DNA of 37,855 nt from an uncultured Brachyspira sp. (GTDB lineage: Bacteria; Spirochaetota; Brachyspiria; Brachyspirales; Brachyspiraceae): the NCBI RefSeq assembly GCF_934747485.1, contig NZ_CAKVGN010000023.1:1-37855 (forward strand), given 5' to 3'. The notes below the pieces were generated by a model. The model was given only the letters and a program-made list of their open reading frames with translations, had not been told where the DNA came from and ran no database searches. A program made the position numbers and the translations under genes. Positions 14,921 through 22,521 of this stretch are shown here, in pieces (position 1 is the stretch's first letter; each line of letters begins with the position of its first letter).

Positions 14921-16937
14921 TATTAAATTTCTCAAATATTTTCTTTCTTCTGTTTTTATCTCTACGCCACAACATTACACCAAACAATATAACAATCAAA
15001 GGAACAATTACTATATTAATAAATCTAACAGCCATCTTTATGCTTTCAGGCACTTGATAAGGAGGATTAAATATAGCACCTTTTCTTCTTATATCCATTA
15101 GAGCAGTGTCCCCCACCATATAATCAATCATATTCATTAAGAAAATCTTATTAGCATCAAAAGCACTGTTTCTTGCCATATCAGCAGAACCAACAATTAT
15201 AACCCTTCCGCTTGTTGTGGAGTTTAGTCTATTAGCATTTGCTATATTTATATTTGTAGATTGTATAGGAATACCTTTGCCTTCAAAAGCACTAGTCATA
15301 CTGCCCTGAGAAATTGCTGCTATAAGTCTTTTAGAAAGCAAATTACTGTCTTTCGGCATGCCGCTCATAGATGAAGTAAAATCATTAGTTTCTACCCAAC
15401 TCTTATCACTTGAATAAAATAACGGTGTAATTTTTGCCTCATTGCTGCTAATTAATACTTCACTAGATAAAGGAGCAAGCATTAAATTAATACTCTTTGT
15501 TATATCAGTTTTTGAATTAATATTTTCAGGCATTATAAGAGGTATATAATAAAATTTCTGTTCCGGCATACCCTCTTGTAATTGTGCCCTATAAGCATTA
15601 TCATCAAATATCATATTGGTAGCTAAATAAAGACCATAACTTTGAAGTATTTCATTTAATCTATTAGTAACAGGAAGCAAACGAGGACCATACATTTGTG
15701 CATTAGGGTCATTTTCATCTATATGAGCACCATTAAGCATAAATAATACAGGCTTACCGCTCATTATAAATTGGTCTAACTTATATAATTCAGCATCACT
15801 AAAAGGAGTAAGACTTCCTAAAACTACTAAAGCGTCCATTGTAGAAGGAATATCTTGAGTGTTTAAATTTATAGTTTGAAAATTATAATTAGCTTCAATT
15901 TCTGATGCATATCTACTAGCACTAGTATAGGCATCATCTGGATTTCCGCCATATTGAACTGGTATATCTATAGTATTAACTTCACCGTGTCCTTCTATAT
16001 AACCAATATTAGCTTTTAAACCAAGCATACTGTCTATACTTTTAGAAATTTCATCTGTAATACCTGTGAAATCTCCGTATAGTATTGAAGAAGTAGAAAG
16101 TTCTAATACATCATCACCATTTTCTAAAACTAAAGAAAAATATCCGCTTCCTTTTGGAACAATAATACTTCCGTCAGTATCTTTTATATCTTCCCATTCT
16201 AATTTTTTAATATTAAGTTTTTTTACTATCTCTTCATTTTCTTGATTCGGACTTGACATATCAACATGAGTAAATACTACTTTATTCATTAGGTTTTTAT
16301 TAGCTTCTGTTACAGCCTGCATTATGCTGTCGGGTATAAGCTCCATTGCCCCAATAGGTAAAAGCTCATAAACTTCCGGAGAAGATATATAATAAACATT
16401 CAAATTATTTTCTAATCTGCTTAATTTATCATTTTTATCAATAAGTTTTCTGATGATTGTATCAATATTATATTCTAAACCTTCAGTAGACCTTACAAAA
16501 GGTATAGACTCTATAGAATCTCCATATATAAAAGCTAAACCCATATACGCTATTTTACTGCTTGTTTGGTCTTTTTCTAATACATTTATTTGAGTAGAAG
16601 TAATTCCGTATTGATTAGCCATTGTTGTATTTGTGGAAGCATCTATTATTTCAAAGCTGATATTTCTTCCTGCAGCTGACTTATATTCTGCAAATAAATC
16701 TTTTATATATTTCTCATATGTTGAGAAAGGAGGAGGCAAATTTGGTGTTAAAAAAAATTTCACACTCAAAGGCTCTTTTAAACTTTTAACTAAAGACTTA
16801 CTTCCGCTGCTTAAAGAATAAACCTTATCTTTAGTTAAATCTATAAAAGGTGTAAATTGATTAACTATCGCATTTATTAAAACAATAATCACAAGTACAA
16901 AAATAAAAGTTATTATTCTATCTTTTCTCTTAGTCAT
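14904..16937 (-). CDS. GldG/ABC_transp_aux-family membrane protein
   Basis: The 677-residue protein has a membrane helix at about residues 8-28, a large extracytoplasmic region, and a second membrane helix near 635-660 followed by a basic tail. The first periplasmic part (DLTKDKVYSLSSGSKSLVKSL and the FFLTPNLPPPFSTYEKYI stretch) is typical of GldG-like proteins associated with ABC transporters. A middle segment with ALVVLGSLTPFSDAELYKLD resembles the glutamine-amidotransferase-like fold of that family. GldG normally works with a permease (GldF) and an ATPase (GldA); neither is adjacent here, because the upstream neighbour is tRNA-Phe on the other strand. It overlaps radA by 17 bases. Function is unknown; an envelope role is likely. 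Confidence 0.8.
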   Translation of the reverse strand: MTKRKDRIITFIFVLVIIVLINAIVNQFTPFIDLTKDKVYSLSSGSKSLVKSLKEPLSVKFFLTPNLPPPFSTYEKYIKDLFAEYKSAAGRNISFEIIDASTNTTMANQYGITSTQINVLEKDQTSSKIAYMGLAFIYGDSIESIPFVRSTEGLEYNIDTIIRKLIDKNDKLSRLENNLNVYYISSPEVYELLPIGAMELIPDSIMQAVTEANKNLMNKVVFTHVDMSSPNQENEEIVKKLNIKKLEWEDIKDTDGSIIVPKGSGYFSLVLENGDDVLELSTSSILYGDFTGITDEISKSIDSMLGLKANIGYIEGHGEVNTIDIPVQYGGNPDDAYTSASRYASEIEANYNFQTINLNTQDIPSTMDALVVLGSLTPFSDAELYKLDQFIMSGKPVLFMLNGAHIDENDPNAQMYGPRLLPVTNRLNEILQSYGLYLATNMIFDDNAYRAQLQEGMPEQKFYYIPLIMPENINSKTDITKSINLMLAPLSSEVLISSNEAKITPLFYSSDKSWVETNDFTSSMSGMPKDSNLLSKRLIAAISQGSMTSAFEGKGIPIQSTNINIANANRLNSTTSGRVIIVGSADMARNSAFDANKIFLMNMIDYMVGDTALMDIRRKGAIFNPPYQVPESIKMAVRFINIVIVPLIVILFGVMLWRRDKNRRKKIFEKFNNGEEN

Positions 16938-17073
16938 AGCTATCCCATTTTTAAAATAATATGCATTATATAAGAAATAAACATATTTGTCAAAGTGTAT
17001 TTACCTAAAAACAGTTTATTTATTTTTTTGTAATAAAAAAAATAACAAATAAACAAAAAATAAAAAAAATGTG

Positions 17074-17101
17074 TTGACTTTTTTTTATCGTATGCTATAA
17101 T
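17074..17101 (+). promoter_or_regulatory. Promoter of tRNA-Phe (and probably the downstream pseudouridine synthase)
   Basis: TTGACT and a perfect TATAAT are separated by 16 bases, ending 11 bases before the tRNA. This is one of the strongest-looking promoters in the window. Confidence 0.85.
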
Positions 17102-17112
17102 TAATTTCACTT

Positions 17113-17185
17113 GCCGAGTTAGCTCAGTAGGTAGAGCAAAGGACTGAAAATCCTTGTGTCTAGGGTTCGATTCCCTGACTCGGCA
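17113..17185 (+). tRNA. tRNA-Phe (anticodon GAA)
   Basis: A 73-nt cloverleaf. The acceptor stem pairs GCCGAGT with ACTCGGC and has discriminator A. The D arm is AGCTCAGTAGGTAGAGC, the anticodon loop CTGAAAA lies in the stem GGA...TCC, and the T arm contains GGGTTCGATTCCC. CCA is not encoded. The tRNA lies 23 bases upstream of an RluA-family gene on the same strand with no terminator between. Confidence 0.97.
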
Positions 17186-17208
17186 CATTTCCTTATATAA
17201 AAATCCGC

Positions 17209-17925
17209 ATGAATAATTTAGAACAAATTACAAACTTTATAAATCCTCTATACGAAGACAATCATATTATAGTAGCTGTAAAACCGCCCAATATTCCAAC
17301 TCAAGCAGATAATACAGGCGATACATCTTTCTTTGAAAATATAAAAGACTATATCAAATTAAAATACGGTAAACAGGGAAACGTTTTTTTGGGTTTAGTG
17401 CATAGACTTGATAGACCTGTATCGGGGGTTATTGTTTTTGCTAAAACTTCTAAGGCAGCTTCAAGATTAAGCGAGGCTATAAGAAATAGAAATTTCCAAA
17501 AAACTTATTACTGTGTAGTAAAAGGGATATTATTAGAAAAAGAAAATACTTTAGAAAATTATTTGATAAAAAAAACAAACAAGCTTGGCAATATTGCAAT
17601 GGTCGTCTTTGAAAATACAAAGAATGCAAAAAAAGCTGTTCTTCATTATAAAGTATTGAAAGAAGATAACATTAAAAATTTAAGCCTTTTAAAAATAGAA
17701 CTTGAGACCGGAAGGTTTCATCAAATAAGAGTGCAGCTTTCAAATCTTGGACATGCTATATATGGTGACAGAAAATACGGTTCATACATAAAATATGACA
17801 GAGATGATGTACCTTTGGCTTTGTTTGCAAAAAGCATTAAATTCCCCCACCCTACAAAAAATGAAGAAATATATATTGAAGCTGATTTACCAGATTATAA
17901 CCCTTGGAATATTTTTAATAATTAA
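17209..17925 (+). CDS. RluA-family RNA pseudouridine synthase
   Basis: This 238-residue enzyme isomerises uridine to pseudouridine in rRNA or tRNA. The catalytic motif HRLDRPVSG is present with its Asp, and the C-terminal GRFHQIRVQLSNLGHAIYGD is typical of RluA/RluD/RluC. There is no N-terminal S4 domain, so it resembles the short RluA type (RluA itself modifies 23S rRNA U746 and tRNA U32). The target here is unknown. The gene begins 23 bases after tRNA-Phe without a visible terminator or its own promoter, so it probably shares the tRNA promoter. No good Shine-Dalgarno sequence precedes the ATG. The next gene follows after 70 bases. Confidence 0.92.
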   Translation: MNNLEQITNFINPLYEDNHIIVAVKPPNIPTQADNTGDTSFFENIKDYIKLKYGKQGNVFLGLVHRLDRPVSGVIVFAKTSKAASRLSEAIRNRNFQKTYYCVVKGILLEKENTLENYLIKKTNKLGNIAMVVFENTKNAKKAVLHYKVLKEDNIKNLSLLKIELETGRFHQIRVQLSNLGHAIYGDRKYGSYIKYDRDDVPLALFAKSIKFPHPTKNEEIYIEADLPDYNPWNIFNN

Positions 17926-17995
17926 GAAAAACAATATAGATAATTTTTATATTTTACGATAAAATATATATATTAAATATTATGGACTACAACAA

Positions 17996-19048
17996 ATGGA
18001 AAGAAAAGATTATGATTTGCCTTTTTTGTTGAGATACGAGAATGTTGCTTGGTATGAAAACAAAAAAGTAAGAATATTAGACAGAAGAATATATCCGACA
18101 GAAATTAGTTTTGTGGAATGTTATAGTTATAAAGAAGTGGCTGAGGCTATATATAATATGGTTACTCAGAGTGCTGGTCCTTATACAGCTTGTGCTATGG
18201 GTATGGCTTTGGCGGCTAGCGAAGTTGAAAAGAAAACAGAAAAAGAACAAATTGAGTTTTTAACTGAAGCTTCCAATGTATTAGCTAACTCTAGACCAAC
18301 TACTGCAAATAGATATAGAATCATAACAGAATCTGCATTAGAGGCTGCTAAAAAAGCATTAAAAGAAAGCAAAAATCCAGTAAAAGCTATTTTCAATAAT
18401 GCAATAGAATCTCTAAACAGAAGATATTCAATTATGGAAGAGGTTGGAACATATTTAATAAAACTTGTAGAAAATAATGCTTCCATATTAACACAATGCT
18501 TTGGAGAGACTATAGTAGGAATGATGTGCAGAGCTGCCAAAAAAGAAAATAAAACTTTTAAAGCATATTGCTTAGAGACTCGTCCATACTTTCAAGGTGC
18601 AAGACTTACTTCTTCTTGTTTTTATGAAAGCGGTATAGATGTAACAGTTATTACAGATAATATGGCAGCCTATGTTATGCAAAAAGGTGCTATAGATATA
18701 TTTACTTCAGCAGCCGACACCATCACAAGAGACGGATATATTGCAAACAAAATAGGAACTCTTCAAGCTGCAATACTAGCAGACAAATTTGAAATTCCAT
18801 ATTATGTTACAGGCATACCAGATAAAGATAAAAACAAAGGCTCTGATATAGTGATAGAAGAGAGAGACCCCGAACTCGTTTTATCATACAGAGGAATACC
18901 TAATACATTAAAAGGCGTAAAAGGAATATACCCTTCTTTCGATGTTACTCCTCCAAAATTAATAAGTGCCGTTGTTACAGATAAAGGAATATATTCTCCA
19001 TACAACTTGGAAGAATATTTTGAAACAGAGACTAGAGATTTTTATTGA
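17996..19048 (+). CDS. MtnA / eIF-2B-alpha-family aldose-phosphate isomerase
   Basis: The 350-residue protein has the length and motifs of methylthioribose-1-phosphate isomerase. They are NSRPTTANRY near residue 100, TQC with the expected catalytic Cys168, ETRPYFQGARLT, the expected catalytic Asp241 in SAADTITRDGYIANKIGT, and a C-terminal PSFDVTPPKLI. MtnA converts 5-methylthioribose-1-phosphate to the ribulose form in methionine salvage or in the related DHAP shunt. The family also holds ribose-1,5-bisphosphate isomerases, and the canonical GADR motif is altered to SAAD, so the exact substrate is open. Two MTA nucleosidases elsewhere in the window would supply methylthioribose, but no mtnK kinase is present. 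Confidence 0.85.
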   Translation: MERKDYDLPFLLRYENVAWYENKKVRILDRRIYPTEISFVECYSYKEVAEAIYNMVTQSAGPYTACAMGMALAASEVEKKTEKEQIEFLTEASNVLANSRPTTANRYRIITESALEAAKKALKESKNPVKAIFNNAIESLNRRYSIMEEVGTYLIKLVENNASILTQCFGETIVGMMCRAAKKENKTFKAYCLETRPYFQGARLTSSCFYESGIDVTVITDNMAAYVMQKGAIDIFTSAADTITRDGYIANKIGTLQAAILADKFEIPYYVTGIPDKDKNKGSDIVIEERDPELVLSYRGIPNTLKGVKGIYPSFDVTPPKLISAVVTDKGIYSPYNLEEYFETETRDFY

Positions 19049-19136
19049 TGTAATTTAAAAGTTTATTAAAAATATTTTTTATTTGTTGTGTATTTGCTTT
19101 CATATAAAATAAAAATTTATTTTTATAAATGTATAT

Positions 19137-19214
19137 CAACTTTTTCCCGTAGCAAAAAGTTGCAAAAAGTACAAATTATTTCGGTTATGCGTTTACGCTT
19201 CGCGAAAGTGATAA
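19137..19214 (+). repeat. Mosaic intergenic repeat, type B, copy 2
   Basis: Contains CAACTTTTTCCCGTAGC, GCAAAAAGTTGCAAAAAGT and a palindromic end with TACGCTTCGCGAAAGT. Related modules occur at 23998-24050 and 28143-28277. Confidence 0.6.
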
Positions 19215-19262
19215 GTATTTAAAATATATATGAATAATCTTCTATGTTTTTGGCTATACTTG

Positions 19263-19331
19263 ATAAAAATGCAGTTCTTTTGGTTCTTTTATACCAATAA
19301 AAGAACTGGGGTGCGGGGCAAAGCCCTGCAA
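19263..19331 (-). repeat. Mosaic intergenic repeat, type A, copy 4 (reverse orientation, short form)
   Basis: On the minus strand it reads GCAGGGCTTTGCCCCGC, then ACCCCAGTTCTTTTATTGG, TATAAAAGAACC and AAAAGAACTGCATTTTTAT. CAGTTCTTTT and AAAAGAACTG form a perfect 10-base inverted repeat around the shared core. Confidence 0.85.
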
Positions 19332-19397
19332 ATAATAAAAATAAAGAAAGTTAAAAATTTGTAGTATATGGTAAAACAATTATTCTATATCAATTTT

Positions 19398-19460
19398 TTG
19401 TTGTTCTTTTTCCCGCCTTCGCTCTGCGGACTTCGTCAAAGTTGCAAAAAGTGCAAGTAT
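19398..19460 (-). repeat. Mosaic intergenic repeat, type B, copy 3 (reverse orientation)
   Basis: On the minus strand it reads TTGCACTTTTTGCAAC, TTTGACGAAGTCCGCAGAGC, GAAGGCGGGAAAAAGAACAA. This matches copy 1 (12733-12790) at both ends with a different centre. Confidence 0.75.
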
Positions 19461-19527
19461 AAAATTATATTAAATTATTATATTTTTAACGTAATACAAA
19501 CTGTATACTCAATCTAAAAATGTAGTT

Positions 19528-19600
19528 ACTCGCGAAACGTATCCAAAGGGTAAAAACTTTACGAAGTTCGTACTGTAAGAGCGACAAAAAAGTTGATAAT
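19528..19600 (+). repeat. Mosaic intergenic repeat, type B, copy 4 (diverged)
   Basis: Contains TCGCGAAACGTATCCAAAGG, GTAAAAACTTTACGAAGTTCG and a final AAAAAAGTTGA. The first two modules line up with those at 28143-28277 with several changes. Confidence 0.65.
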
Positions 19601-19660
19601 ATATCTATAAAATATAGACATTGACAAAACATATTTATTTAAGTATATGTTATTAAATAT

Positions 19661-19689
19661 TTGAATTTTTTGTGTAACTATATTATAAT
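19661..19689 (+). promoter_or_regulatory. Promoter of the small lipoprotein gene
   Basis: TTGAAT and a perfect TATAAT are separated by 17 bases, predicting a short leader of about 22 bases before the ATG at 19718. Confidence 0.7.
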
Positions 19690-19717
19690 AAAGCAATTAA
19701 AACAAATGGATTTCTAA

Positions 19718-20251
19718 ATGAAAAAAATAATTTTTTGTATAATAACTTTAATATCAATATTCGCTGTCTCTTGCAAAAATGAGGGCGGTTCTATATATGC
19801 TATGGAGCAAAGATATAAAAACTTTTTAAATATATTACCAAAAGAAGTTAAAGAGGACTATTTATTAACTTCATCAAAATATTCTAATGAATACAATATG
19901 TGGATTGATGAGTTTGATACTTGGGCTAGCAATACTATAAATAAAGAAAATGAAGATGAAAAAGAAATAGCTTCAAGATTAACTCCAGATAGAATTGAAT
20001 ATGCATTAGAAACTCTAACAAGCAGAAACTATGAGAGAGCATTGCCTTTAGAATTAATGTCAAAAGTAAAAACTCATACAGATAATTTATCATTAAAAAT
20101 AAAAGAACTTGAACAAGATGAAGCATTTTCAAACTCTATGTACAAGTTAAAACAAGATGAAGCAGTTACCCATTTCAATACAGAAGATACTATATTTTAT
20201 TATGTTTGGAATTATTTAATTACAATAAATAGAGACAGAAGATTCCAGTAA
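19718..20251 (+). CDS. Small predicted lipoprotein, unknown function
   Basis: The 177-residue protein has a lipoprotein signal (MKKIIF, hydrophobic run, lipobox AVSC with Cys19). The remainder is helical and strongly charged (DEDEKEIAS... and KIKELEQDEAFS), with no domain I recognise and no cysteines after the lipid anchor. It has its own promoter and ends four bases before the convergent YggS gene, with no terminator between. It is flanked on the left by a long mosaic-repeat region. Membrane anchoring is well supported; function is not. Confidence 0.75.
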   Translation: MKKIIFCIITLISIFAVSCKNEGGSIYAMEQRYKNFLNILPKEVKEDYLLTSSKYSNEYNMWIDEFDTWASNTINKENEDEKEIASRLTPDRIEYALETLTSRNYERALPLELMSKVKTHTDNLSLKIKELEQDEAFSNSMYKLKQDEAVTHFNTEDTIFYYVWNYLITINRDRRFQ

Positions 20252-20255
20252 AAAA

Positions 20256-20942
20256 TTAAGAATATCCTAAAAAACCGCTTCCTATTCTAATCATATTAGA
20301 GCCATGCTTTATAGCTAAATGATAATCGTTTGTCATGCCCATTGAAAGTATTGAAATATTTTTATCTTTTAATTTTAAAAAAACTTCGTTTAGAGATTCA
20401 AACTCTTTTTCTATCTCAAAATCATTATCAACTTTTAATGATATCCCCATAAGTCCTTTTATATTTACATTTGATAAGTTTTTTATTTTATCATACACCA
20501 TATTATAATCAGCTAAATTAAATCCGCCTTTTTGCTCTTCATTGCTTATATTAAATTGCAGCAATATATCTTGAACTTTATCGTTTTTTATGGCTTCTTT
20601 ATTTATATATTCAGCAATCTCAATGCTGTCTACACTTTGTATTAAATCAGCGTATCTTACTATATATTTTACTTTGTTTGATTGTATTCTTCCTATAAAG
20701 TGCCAAATTATATTATCATAATCTTTATTAAGCTCCTCTGCCCTATCTCTCAAACTCTGTGCCTTAGATTCTCCTAACGGCAAATTAATATTCAAAGACA
20801 AAAACTCTTTTATAGTTTCTATTGAAGAATATTTACTAACGGCTACAACATTTATATCATAATTTATATTACATTTCTCTTTAAGTGAATTTATATTTTC
20901 TATTATAGAATCATATTTATTTTTAATAGTACCTCTATCCAT
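20256..20942 (-). CDS. YggS/PLPBP-family pyridoxal phosphate-binding protein
   Basis: The 228-residue protein belongs to the YggS (PLPBP, YlmE) family of single-domain alanine-racemase-fold proteins that keep vitamin B6 pools balanced and have no proven catalytic activity. The PLP lysine is in VVAVSKYSS; IWHFIGRIQSNKVKYI and the C-terminal LSMGMTNDYHLAIKHGSNMIRIGSG are family signatures. I place the start at ATG 20942, seven bases after AGAGG; a TTG one codon upstream is also possible. It converges on the lipoprotein gene and is divergent from tsaE. Confidence 0.93.
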   Translation of the reverse strand: MDRGTIKNKYDSIIENINSLKEKCNINYDINVVAVSKYSSIETIKEFLSLNINLPLGESKAQSLRDRAEELNKDYDNIIWHFIGRIQSNKVKYIVRYADLIQSVDSIEIAEYINKEAIKNDKVQDILLQFNISNEEQKGGFNLADYNMVYDKIKNLSNVNIKGLMGISLKVDNDFEIEKEFESLNEVFLKLKDKNISILSMGMTNDYHLAIKHGSNMIRIGSGFLGYS

Positions 20943-21032
20943 CAATATACCTCTTATACAAATATTATAAAATCAATAGAAAATCTTTCAACTAAAAAAT
21001 AATATTTACATATATAATCAATTAATTTATAT

Positions 21033-21061
21033 TTGACAAATAGTAATCTATAATATATATT
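21033..21061 (+). promoter_or_regulatory. Promoter of the tsaE-mnmE operon
   Basis: A perfect TTGACA is followed after 17 bases by TATATT, 28 bases before the tsaE start codon. A TATAAT overlaps the spacer but at too short a distance. Confidence 0.55.
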
Positions 21062-21089
21062 TTTTTAAAATACAAACGAACAAAAGACT

Positions 21090-21536
21090 ATGAAAGAAAT
21101 ATTAAAAGAATATAATAATATTACTATAGACAATATAGAAGAAGTAGCTCAATATATATATAAATTGCTAAAAGACGGTGATTTAATTATAATGAATGGA
21201 GATTTGGGCTTTGGCAAAACCACTTTTGTAAGACTTCTTTCAAGACTGCTTCAAAGTGATGATATAGTAAGCAGCCCATCTTTTACTTTAATAAATGAGT
21301 ATGATATTATATTAAATAACAAAGAAACCATACTTCGCCATGTTGACCTTTATAGACTTTCTTCTGTGGATGAACTTGATGATATTGGATTTAAAGACAA
21401 GATAAAAGAAGATGGCATTACTATGATAGAATGGGGAGAGAAGTTTATAGAGTATTTTGACAAGCCGTATTATTTATTTGAAATAGAAATGATTAATAAT
21501 GACAGCAGATTATATAGGATTAGTTTAATTAAATGA
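21090..21536 (+). CDS. tsaE: tRNA threonylcarbamoyladenosine biosynthesis ATPase TsaE
   Basis: TsaE (YjeE) is the ATPase that works with TsaB and TsaD to make t6A37 in ANN-decoding tRNAs. The 148-residue length is normal. Walker A reads GDLGFGKTT at residues 37-45 (the usual third position Ala is Phe); SSPSFTLINEY, HVDLYRL and MIEWGEKF are family motifs. It starts an operon: the next ORF overlaps its stop by ATGA. tsaB and tsaD are not in the window. Confidence 0.95.
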   Translation: MKEILKEYNNITIDNIEEVAQYIYKLLKDGDLIIMNGDLGFGKTTFVRLLSRLLQSDDIVSSPSFTLINEYDIILNNKETILRHVDLYRLSSVDELDDIGFKDKIKEDGITMIEWGEKFIEYFDKPYYLFEIEMINNDSRLYRISLIK

Positions 21537-22507
21537 AAAAAATATTGTTATTGCTTATTATATCAACATTAATTTTCTCATGTTCAAAAAGAGTAGACAG
21601 CGACACTATTGTTTATACAAAAACTAGTGTATCATCTGTAAACATATTTATAGGCGACAGCATTACTTATGAAGTGCATATAATTTCAAAAAAAGATATA
21701 GATTATAAGTATCAGGATATTTCTTTTGATGATAGGGTCTCACAATCGAGAATAATAAGCGTAGAGAATATAAATAAAAACAAAGGAAATTTTAAAGAAA
21801 GGATAATTAAATACAATATAGGCTTTTATGATGTTGGGCAGTTTGTAATATCTCCTTTTAAAATATCATATAATTACAATAATGAATATAGAGAGCTTTA
21901 CGGAGAAGACATTAATGTATTAGTTAATCCTTTTTCTGACGGGGACGTTCTTCCTCCAATGAAAAGAGCTATTAGTATACCTATGCCTTTATATGTGTGG
22001 ATTATTATAATAGCAGTTTTAATAATTATAGTTTTAATAATATTCTCTGTATTATTTTTAGCAAAATATATTGAGAAGAAGTTTAATGAAAGGCTAACAA
22101 TAAAAGAAGATACTGAGGCTCTTAATGCTTTAAAAAATATAGATTACAACATTTACTATAACGAAAATAAATTTGCTGAATATTATTTTGAATTAACATT
22201 TATATTTAAAAGATATTTAACAAAAAGATTTAGATTTAATATTGAAGATATGACAACCAGTGAAATATCAAAGTTATTTGAAGAAAATAAGTTTACAGAA
22301 AGCGATACTATAATAAAAATGTTTACTGAAGGAGACTTAATAAAATTTGCAAAGGCTTCTGCAGATATAGAATTAATGGAGAGAGATTATAATTTCTGTA
22401 AAGATTATATTATAGCAAATGGAAACTTGTATACAGCTTTAAAGAAAGAAGAAAAAGAGAAAAAAAAGCTTAATAAAAAATTAAAGAAAAAAAGAGTAAA
22501 AAATTAA
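21533..22507 (+). CDS. Membrane-anchored lipoprotein between tsaE and mnmE, BatD-like
   Basis: The 324-residue protein has a lipoprotein-type signal (MKKILLLLI, lipobox IFSC, Cys17). A beta-rich extracytoplasmic region follows (20-140, with FIGDSITYEVHI, similar in pattern to the Ig-like repeats of BatD). Next come a long membrane helix at about 152-178 and a cytoplasmic tail with YYFELTFIFKRYLTKRFRFN, which resembles the tail of BatD/DUF4381-type proteins. The very end is a lysine-rich run. Having both an N-terminal lipid anchor and a membrane helix is unusual, so the first segment could be an uncleaved signal. The gene overlaps tsaE by four bases and is followed by mnmE after 14 bases. No MoxR or BatA/B partner is visible, so the BatD comparison is tentative. 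Confidence 0.7.
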   Translation: MKKILLLLIISTLIFSCSKRVDSDTIVYTKTSVSSVNIFIGDSITYEVHIISKKDIDYKYQDISFDDRVSQSRIISVENINKNKGNFKERIIKYNIGFYDVGQFVISPFKISYNYNNEYRELYGEDINVLVNPFSDGDVLPPMKRAISIPMPLYVWIIIIAVLIIIVLIIFSVLFLAKYIEKKFNERLTIKEDTEALNALKNIDYNIYYNENKFAEYYFELTFIFKRYLTKRFRFNIEDMTTSEISKLFEENKFTESDTIIKMFTEGDLIKFAKASADIELMERDYNFCKDYIIANGNLYTALKKEEKEKKKLNKKLKKKRVKN

Positions 22508-22521
22508 CAGGAAATTAATTT

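Larger units (their letters stand above)
19049..19717. other. 669-base intergenic region built largely of mosaic repeats
   Basis: No convincing ORF lies between the MtnA-like gene and the small lipoprotein gene. Four GC-richer repeat blocks, in both orientations and listed separately, are embedded in AT-rich filler, and a promoter for the lipoprotein is at the right end. Confidence 0.8.

Noticed and set aside
14697..15101. 134-codon ORF on the plus strand
   Set aside because: Antisense to the end of the GldG-like gene and the start of radA, both of which are strongly supported.
16940..17188. 82-codon ORF on the minus strand
   Set aside because: Its first third is the antisense of tRNA-Phe and the rest is low-complexity AT-rich sequence; no ribosome site.
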